A stretch of DNA of 48,832 bases from contig JAUPKQ010000136.1 of NCBI GenBank assembly GCA_030837345.1, positions 1 to 48,832 on the forward strand, in the 5' to 3' direction. Below the pieces are notes generated by a model. That model was not told the DNA's origin and searched no databases. It worked only from the letters and a program-made list of their open reading frames with translations. A program made the position numbers and the translations under genes. The stretch's first letter is position 1. Each line of letters opens with the position of its first letter. Source of the stretch: Actinomycetota bacterium. Its GTDB lineage: Bacteria; Actinomycetota; Actinomycetes; Actinomycetales; Kineosporiaceae. Below, in pieces: positions 44,519 to 48,832 of the stretch.

Positions 44519-44614
44519 CTCCTGACCATCGACCGTTCAGCCCTGTCCTCCCCCCGGCCGTTCACCCCTGTCGCTCGTCCCCGTCGCTCGTCCCCGTCCT
44601 CTGCTCGAAGCCGG

Positions 44615-45463
44615 TCACGGATCTGTCCGTTCGCGACTCCTGCGGGCGAAAAGCTCCACAGCGGCGTTCCCGAGGGCGGTTCCGGGCACGGGGGCGCCGT
44701 CGAGCTCGGCGACATGCTGGACGTCGCGGGTCGAGCTGGTCAGCAGCACCTCAGGCGCCTGGGCGAGCTCACGCGGCGTGACGTCATCCTCGGTGACGGG
44801 CAGGCCGTCGGCCGCCGCCCACTCGAGGAACAATTCGCGAGTGATCCCCGCCAGACACCCCGACCGAAGCGGCGGGGTGACCAGAACGCCGTCCCGCTCG
44901 ACGAACACATTGCTCCCGGTGCCCTCACACACCAGCCCCCGGGTGTTGGTCAGCAGGGCCTCGTGCGCTCCCCTGTCGTGCGCCTCCGCGAGGGCCACGA
45001 CGTTCTCGGCATAGGACGTCGTCTTGGCTCCGGCCACGGCTGAGCACTCGTTGCGGGTCCAGGGGACGGTGACGACGGCGATCCGCTCCGGCCAGGGAGA
45101 AGACGGGCTCACCGCCAGGATCAGGGTGGGATCGGCCTCGTCACGGCCGGAGCCCAACGGGCCGGGGCCGCCGGTCAGCGTCAGGCGGAGCCGTCCGAGA
45201 TCCACCGGACCGGCGGCGTCCATCAGGTCCACGACCGCCGTCCGCAACGCTTGCTCCGCCGGGCACACGAGCCGGAGCACGGCCGCCGAGCGGGCGAGAC
45301 GCCCCAGATGACGCCCGAGGGCGAAGACCTCACCACCGACGACCTTGCACGTCTCAAACACACCATCACCCACAGTGAAACCGTGGTCCATCACTGTGAT
45401 CATCGCATCGTCCGCCGGCAACACCTTGCCGTCGGCCCACACCGTCACACCGTCCGCGGCCAT
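44615..45463 (-). CDS. PLP-dependent class IV aminotransferase / aminodeoxychorismate lyase-like
   Basis: 282 residues with fold-type IV PLP motifs: the N-terminal DHGFTVGDGVFET, a PLP-lysine region (TVPWTRNECSAVAGAKTTSY, Lys in AKTTSY), and EALLTNTRGLVCEGTGSNVF. VLLTSSTRDVQHV is the PabC-like end. It could make p-aminobenzoate for folate or be a branched-chain or D-amino acid transaminase. ATG 45463 preceded by GAGGAG. Independent transcription unit between ssgB and the tRNA cluster. Confidence 0.85.
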   Translation of the reverse strand: MAADGVTVWADGKVLPADDAMITVMDHGFTVGDGVFETCKVVGGEVFALGRHLGRLARSAAVLRLVCPAEQALRTAVVDLMDAAGPVDLGRLRLTLTGGPGPLGSGRDEADPTLILAVSPSSPWPERIAVVTVPWTRNECSAVAGAKTTSYAENVVALAEAHDRGAHEALLTNTRGLVCEGTGSNVFVERDGVLVTPPLRSGCLAGITRELFLEWAAADGLPVTEDDVTPRELAQAPEVLLTSSTRDVQHVAELDGAPVPGTALGNAAVELFARRSRERTDP

Positions 45464-45786
45464 CTCAGCTCCTCGTCCCACTCGCCCGGATCACTTGTCC
45501 CCATCCTCACCCGGCGGCCCCTCTCCCCCGGATGCCGCGCCCTCCCCGTGCGACTCCCCCCGGGCACGCCGGCCCGCCCTGTCCCCGCTGCGAGACAACC
45601 CCGCAGGCAGGCCCGTCCCGGACCCGGCTCCACCACGAGCGAAGTGCTGATCGACACCTGGGAAACCTATCGACGCGCCCCGAAGATCGCTCGACACACC
45701 GGTCCCCGGGGGAGCCGGTTGGACGCTGCGCGGGCACGTCGGCTAATGTTCACAACGCAGCCGGACGGGAAAGCCGCCCAGGTCGC
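45464..45786. other. 323-bp gap upstream of the tRNA cluster
   Basis: No coding sequence supported: frames here are short, Pro/Arg-rich and lack ribosome-binding sites. The likely content is the promoter of the tRNA-Gly-Cys-Val cluster at the right end. The left part is C-rich and otherwise featureless to me. Confidence 0.5.
45719..45749 (+). promoter_or_regulatory. Probable tRNA-cluster promoter
   Basis: TTGGAC (45719-45724), 19-base spacer and TAATGT (45744-45749), 37 bases before the tRNA-Gly 5' end. Spacer length equals that of the tRNA-Val(CAC) promoter. Confidence 0.45.
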
Positions 45787-45859
45787 GCGGACGTGGCTCA
45801 GTTGGTAGAGCATCACCTTGCCAAGGTGAGGGTCGCGGGTTCGAATCCCGTCGTCCGCT
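45787..45859 (+). tRNA. tRNA-Gly (anticodon GCC)
   Basis: Acceptor GCGGACG/CGTCCGC, discriminator T, anticodon stem TCACC/GGTGA with loop TTGCCAA, T arm GCGGG-TTCGAAT-CCCGT (one mismatch at its base). CCA not encoded. Confidence 0.96.
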
Positions 45860-45892
45860 CGGAGGCCACCCAGCCTCACGGTGGATCTTCAT

Positions 45893-45963
45893 GGTGGAGT
45901 GGCCGAGAGGCGAGGCAACGGCCTGCAAAGCCGTGTACACGGGTTCAAATCCCGTCTCCACCT
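45893..45963 (+). tRNA. tRNA-Cys (anticodon GCA)
   Basis: Acceptor GGTGGAG/CTCCACC, discriminator T, anticodon stem ACGGC/GCCGT with loop CTGCAAA. 71 bases, CCA not encoded. 33 bases after tRNA-Gly. Confidence 0.96.
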
Positions 45964-45993
45964 CACGTCGGTTGCACCTCCGTGCATCCGGAC

Positions 45994-46068
45994 GGGCGAT
46001 TAGCTCAGTGGGAGAGCGCTTCCTTGACACGGAAGAGGCCACTGGTTCAATCCCAGTATCGCCCACCA
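45994..46068 (+). tRNA. tRNA-Val (anticodon GAC), with element insertion at its 3' end
   Basis: Acceptor GGGCGAT/ATCGCCC, anticodon stem CTTCC/GGAAG with loop TTGACAC, T arm ACTGG-TTCAATC-CCAGT, discriminator A, CCA encoded. Differs from tRNA-Val(CAC) chiefly in the anticodon arm. Actinobacterial integrases commonly target this type of gene; sequence after the CCA diverges at once from that after tRNA-Val(CAC). Confidence 0.96.
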
Positions 46069-46082
46069 CGAAGTACCAGGTA

Positions 46083-46117
46083 GAAGGCCGGTTCCTTGAG
46101 TTAAGGAACCGGCCTTC
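46083..46117. terminator. 15-bp stem hairpin between tRNA-Val and integrase
   Basis: GAAGGCCGGTTCCTT (46083-46097), five-base loop GAGTT, AAGGAACCGGCCTTC (46103-46117); stem fully complementary. It sits between convergent units (plus-strand tRNA, minus-strand int) and likely terminates both. Confidence 0.75.
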
Positions 46118-46127
46118 GGCGTGTTGA

Positions 46128-46146
46128 GTGACTAACTGCGTGACTA
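46128..46146 (+). repeat. Two GTGACTA direct repeats, possible integrase arm sites
   Basis: GTGACTA at 46128-46134 and 46140-46146, 12 bases apart; the second overlaps the integrase stop codon. Closely spaced direct repeats beside the tRNA are what an integrase arm-binding site would look like. Confidence 0.4.
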
Positions 46147-47340
46147 CCGCTCCTGGGCCTCCTCCCGGCCCGCCGTGCGGGATCTCACCGTCTTGAAGAT
46201 CCCGTCCATGGCGACCGCGCCGGTCTGGATCACAGGGCGGATCTGCTTGCGGTAGACGGTCTCGGTGACTGTTGTGTTCTTGTGACCGACGAGACGGGAG
46301 ATCTCCTCCAGGGGGACACCGCTGTCGGACAGCAGCGAGACAAAGCTGTGCCGCAGCTCTCGCGGCGTCCACTCGGCCGGGTCGATCCCCGAGGCTCCTT
46401 TGAGCGCCGTCCGGAAGTCGCGCCGGACGTGCGAGGCGTCCATCGGGGTACCGACCCGGGACGGGAAGACGAGCCCGTGATCGTGCCACTTCTCCCCCGC
46501 CTGCCGTCGTTCCGTGATCTGCTCGTGCCGGTGCTCCAGGAGCGCGAGGACGCACCGCTCGGGAAGGGCGAGCGTGCGACGGGACTTCCGGGTCTTGGTG
46601 TCCCCGCCGACACGGACCGATCGCCAGACGGCGAGGTGCGGCGGGATCGGCGGGTCGGCGTCCGGGGCGCCGACGAGGTCGACGTGGTCCCAGGTCAGGG
46701 CGCGCAGTTCCTCGGTCCGGGCCCCGGTGAGCAGCGAGACGACGATGTAGGCGTGCATCCGGGACTTCTCGACGGTCACCAGCACGGCACGCGCCTGCGC
46801 GAGGGTGAGGGCCTTCGACGGACGACCGGGGCGGCCCTGCGGGACGGCGCACAGTTCGACGACGTTCCGTTTGATCCTGTCCCGGGCCATCGCCCGCTTG
46901 ACCGCCCGGTTGAGGCAGGACCGCAGGCGCTCCAGGGTCCCCGTGCTGAGAATGGTCGCCTTCTCGGCGAGCCACCTGTCGACGTCCTCGGCGGACAGGT
47001 CCCGCAGCTTGCGCGCTCCCAGGGCGGGGATGACGTGGACCCGGCAGAGGGAACGGTTCCTGTCGGCCGTGGCCCCGTCCTTGTGCCTCTGGCCGTAGTC
47101 GAGCCAGTCGTTCACGGCCTGTTCCACCGTGTAGTCCGTCGGCGCGATCGCGAGGCCATCTTCGTAGTCGCGGATGATCGCCTTGAGCTTGGTCTTGGCT
47201 TCGGTCTTGGTCCGGCCGCTGCCACGCTTGACGATCCGCTTGCCCGCCGGGTCGTAGCCGAGGCTCGCCGTGGCGATCCACCGCTTGCGGGCTTCGTCCC
47301 AGTGCAGGCCGCCGTCTCCCCTGCTGCGCCGCGTGGCCAT
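46144..47340 (-). CDS. int: Tyrosine recombinase (AICE/phage integrase)
   Basis: 398-residue site-specific integrase. N-terminal arm-binding domain (residues 1-65), SAM-like core-binding domain (about 70-165, EDVDRWLAEKATILSTGTLE) and catalytic domain. Catalytic residues: Arg208 (LLTGARTEELRAL), a Lys near 250 in the beta-hairpin (DTKTRKSRRTLALP), Arg330 (TPRELRHSF), His353 (RLVGHKNT) and Tyr363 (ETVYRKQ). The usual His of HxxR is Arg327, a substitution common in actinobacterial element integrases. Its start overlaps the stop of the excisionase (ATGA). Likely acts on the tRNA-Val 3' end. Confidence 0.95.
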   Translation of the reverse strand: MATRRSRGDGGLHWDEARKRWIATASLGYDPAGKRIVKRGSGRTKTEAKTKLKAIIRDYEDGLAIAPTDYTVEQAVNDWLDYGQRHKDGATADRNRSLCRVHVIPALGARKLRDLSAEDVDRWLAEKATILSTGTLERLRSCLNRAVKRAMARDRIKRNVVELCAVPQGRPGRPSKALTLAQARAVLVTVEKSRMHAYIVVSLLTGARTEELRALTWDHVDLVGAPDADPPIPPHLAVWRSVRVGGDTKTRKSRRTLALPERCVLALLEHRHEQITERRQAGEKWHDHGLVFPSRVGTPMDASHVRRDFRTALKGASGIDPAEWTPRELRHSFVSLLSDSGVPLEEISRLVGHKNTTVTETVYRKQIRPVIQTGAVAMDGIFKTVRSRTAGREEAQER

Positions 47341-47525
47341 CAGGCGGCCTCCCTCTCCAGCAGGGCGAGGTACTCGGCGACAGCGGACGCCGGGATCAGC
47401 CTCGCGCGCCCCTGCTTGACCGAGCGCAACCGCCCCGTGCGGAGCAGGTCGAAGATCACGGTCCGGCTGAGATTGAGGATCTGGGTCAGGTCACACACCC
47501 GGTACAGCACCGGTTCGTTCTTCAT
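47340..47525 (-). CDS. Excisionase-like helix-turn-helix protein
   Basis: 61 residues, MerR/AlpA-type DNA-binding fold: RVCDLTQILNLSRTVIFDLL, RTGRLRSVKQGRARLIPASA, VAEYLAL. This is the usual Xis of pSAM2-type elements. Overlaps int by ATGA; probably needed for excision. Confidence 0.88.
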   Translation of the reverse strand: MKNEPVLYRVCDLTQILNLSRTVIFDLLRTGRLRSVKQGRARLIPASAVAEYLALLEREAA

Positions 47526-47536
47526 CGCGTCTCCCC

Positions 47537-47773
47537 CTACGCCGCGTAGTGCTCGGTGGTGATTGCCGGATCCGCGTACTCGCCCGGTGCTCGACCGCCC
47601 GATGCGGCGATGACGTAGGCGATCAAGGCGGATTGCGGGATGCGGACGCCGTCGCCGTCCGTGACGTACTCAAGACGCCCCTCGGCGACGAGCCGGAGAG
47701 GCAGGCCCGGTCCGGTGCCGAGCAGCTCGGCGGCTTCGTCGATGGTGAGTAGTGGATCGTGCAGGCTGGTCAT
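47537..47773 (-). CDS. Small helix-turn-helix protein of the element
   Basis: 78 residues with an AlpA/MerR-like DNA-binding motif (PLLTIDEAAELLGTGPGLPL, RLVAEGRLEYVTDGDGVRIP, QSALIAYV). ATG 47773 with AGGGGGA seven bases upstream. 11 bases upstream of the excisionase-like gene. Possibly a second excisionase or a regulator; it is distinct from the excisionase. Confidence 0.75.
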   Translation of the reverse strand: MTSLHDPLLTIDEAAELLGTGPGLPLRLVAEGRLEYVTDGDGVRIPQSALIAYVIAASGGRAPGEYADPAITTEHYAA

Positions 47774-47787
47774 GGTTGTCCCCCTGG

Positions 47788-48832
47788 TCAGGCGGCCGTT
47801 CCGCCCTCGGTCTGGTCCTGGTGTCCGTTCTGTGCGGCAGAAGCCCCCGGGCTGTCCCGGGCCGCGCGGTACTGGGTTCGTCGTCGGTGGGCCTCGGCGA
47901 TGGCGCGTAGAAGTCGGTGGTGTCTCGGTGGGACGTCGGGATCGGTGGGTTTGGCCAGCTCCCACGAGAGCGCCCCGGGCCGGGTTGCCGAATCGTGCGC
48001 GTCGTCGGGGGTGATCCCGGCGGCTTCGAGGACGGCGCGCACGTGGTCGCGCCGGTCGTGGCGGTGGTCGCGCAGGTCCTTCGCCGTCCACTTCCGGCTG
48101 ACGAGAACGCGGCGTCCGCCGTAGCCGAGGTGACTGGGACGGTGGGCTTTCGCGCGGCAGCAGCCCGACCGCATCCCGGACCGGGGGTTCTTGGGCTGGA
48201 TGCCGTACTGCAGCCAGTTCGCGCACTGCGGGGAGCACGGTTCGTACCGCAGTTCCTCGACCAGTCGAGCCAGGTGATCGGCCCTCCGGGTCGACGCCGC
48301 ACGTCTGCCCGAGGCTCCGCCGTCCCGGTGATCGTCGTCGTCCTGGTCGGCGTCGTCGTCCTGGTCGGCGTCGTCGTCCTGGTCGGCGTCGTTGAGGTCG
48401 TCGCCGAGGTCTTTGACGAGGTACTTGACCAGGTAGCCGATCGCGCGTTCCGCCTCGGGAGACCCGGCGAGGACGCCCTTGACGTCCAGTTGGGTCCCGA
48501 ACCGGACCGTATGCCGGGGCTGATCGTCGTCCCCGATGCTGTCGAGAGCTTCCTCCCAGGTCAGGAGGGGCTCACCCGTTCGAGGGTCCTGGTAGCCGGC
48601 GGTCTGCTCATCCCAGGTGGGTAGGTGTTGCCCGCCGTAGATCACGGTGTCCGTCGAGGGCCACCACACGTTGACGTAGGTGGCCGCCGTCAGCTCCCGG
48701 ACCAGGGCCCGGGGCAGGGTGCCGCGGATCGCGTAGTGCGCGTGCGGAGCGCCCCGTCGCTGGGGTTCGACGGCCGCGAAGTACTGCACGTCATAGCCCG
48801 CGACCCGGCGCAGGTTCTGATGCCATCGATCC
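47788..48832 (-). CDS. RepSA-type replication initiator (5' end outside window)
   Basis: Rolling-circle-type initiator of the pSAM2 family. The frame is open to the window edge; the visible end begins with WHQNLRRVAGYDVQYFAAVE and PQRRGAPHAHYAIRGTLPRA, the conserved RepSA motif in which the His-x-His belongs to the metal site. The GCAERAIGYLVKYLVKDLGD-like stretch (PEAERAIGYLVKYLVKDLGD) follows. Cys-rich stretch (CSPQCANW...CCRAKAHRPSHLGYGGRRVL) is also typical. An Asp-rich tandem repeat interrupts the linker near base 48360. C-terminus is Ala/Gln-rich. Confidence 0.92.
   Translation of the reverse strand, partial: DRWHQNLRRVAGYDVQYFAAVEPQRRGAPHAHYAIRGTLPRALVRELTAATYVNVWWPSTDTVIYGGQHLPTWDEQTAGYQDPRTGEPLLTWEEALDSIGDDDQPRHTVRFGTQLDVKGVLAGSPEAERAIGYLVKYLVKDLGDDLNDADQDDDADQDDDADQDDDDHRDGGASGRRAASTRRADHLARLVEELRYEPCSPQCANWLQYGIQPKNPRSGMRSGCCRAKAHRPSHLGYGGRRVLVSRKWTAKDLRDHRHDRRDHVRAVLEAAGITPDDAHDSATRPGALSWELAKPTDPDVPPRHHRLLRAIAEAHRRRTQYRAARDSPGASAAQNGHQDQTEGGTAA
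48334..48387 (-). repeat. Three tandem 18-bp repeats in rep
   Basis: GTCGTCGTCCTGGTCGGC repeated exactly three times (48334, 48352, 48370). On the coding strand this encodes (ADQDDD)n. The repeat period is in frame. Confidence 0.9.

Larger units (their letters stand above)
46069..48832 (-). mobile_element. Left part of an actinomycete integrative and conjugative element (AICE)
   Basis: From the 3' end of tRNA-Val(GAC) the order is a hairpin and GTGACTA repeats, tyrosine integrase, excisionase-like protein, a second HTH protein and a RepSA-type initiator, all on one strand. This is the pSAM2-family layout (rep-xis-int next to att). The element continues past the window, so the other att, transfer (Tra/FtsK-like) and regulator genes are not seen. 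The tRNA 3' end (about 46045-46068) is the presumed attL core. Confidence 0.85.

Noticed and set aside
45464-45737. Overlapping small minus-strand frames upstream of the tRNA cluster
   Set aside because: Several mutually overlapping frames in one C-rich stretch without start signals; more likely non-coding.
45532-46127. Plus-strand frames running across the three-tRNA cluster
   Set aside because: They overlap tRNA-Gly, tRNA-Cys and tRNA-Val and translate tRNA arms (e.g. SNPVV, TGSIPVSP), a common artefact.
1-48832. CRISPR array
   Set aside because: No spaced direct repeats of 24-40 bases with unique spacers; the repeats found are contiguous, short and mostly in coding sequence.

Overview
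The window is high-GC DNA with dense, short-gapped genes, many GTG starts, ATGA/GTGA start-stop overlaps and TANNNT-type -10 boxes. Together with a complete phosphatidylinositol-mannoside lipid block (pgsA, patA-like, pimA), an SsgB-type protein and TIGR02611, DUF6167 and DUF349 proteins, this points to an actinobacterium (class Actinomycetia). The order of the core genes from aroE to ssgB is the one known from Streptomyces and relatives. I cannot name a genus; ssgB, PilT/PilC and an integrated pSAM2-like element are compatible with several morphologically complex lineages.

Layout. (1) 1-5421, plus strand: the end of a carbohydrate ABC-transporter operon (two permeases, the first cut by the window edge) translationally linked to a 1187-residue protein of unknown function that looks like a glycoside hydrolase/phosphorylase. 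(2) 5485-8270, minus: type IV pilus genes pilT and pilC without pilB, pilA or pilD, preceded by an intergenic region with three perfect inverted repeats. (3) 8500-14560, minus: aroE, mltG, ruvX, alaS and two small membrane proteins (DUF6167, DUF948). A plus-strand DUF4190/septum-formation protein with a leaderless promoter follows. (4) 15529-21686: rarA, aspS, an aldo/keto reductase, a small cysteine-rich protein and hisS. (5) 21739-25568: a glyoxalase-II-like hydrolase, a cyclophilin-type lipid-facing isomerase, a DUF349 protein and an AbiEi-like protein. (6) 25546-36414, minus: relA, apt, secF, secD, yajC, ruvB, ruvA, ruvC, yebC and pdxT, a stringent-response, protein-export, recombination and PLP block. 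pdxS is missing from its usual place. (7) 36472-43022: a LemA-like protein, pimA, a PIM acyltransferase, a phosphatidylinositol-phosphate synthase and a HIT hydrolase, with a divergent plus-strand EF-G-like GTPase inserted between the last two. (8) 43212-46068: tRNA-Val(CAC), a TIGR02611 protein, ssgB, a PabC-like class IV aminotransferase and a tRNA-Gly/Cys/Val(GAC) cluster. (9) 46069 to the end: the left part of an actinomycete integrative and conjugative element (integrase, excisionase, HTH protein, RepSA-type replication initiator) inserted at the 3' end of tRNA-Val(GAC).

How the genes work together. The core is housekeeping: three aminoacyl-tRNA synthetases (Ala, Asp, His), Holliday-junction processing (RuvABC, with RarA at forks), the SecDF-YajC export accessory, (p)ppGpp synthesis next to purine salvage, and an inner-membrane PIM pathway. 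The accessory parts are the sugar-uptake locus with its unknown large protein, the partial pilus locus, the degenerate EF-G paralogue and the integrated element. Low-complexity in-frame tandem repeats recur in unrelated proteins (the unknown 1187-residue protein, PilT, the DUF4190 protein, the cyclophilin, SecD, the PIM acyltransferase and Rep), which looks like a genome-wide tendency rather than a feature of one gene.
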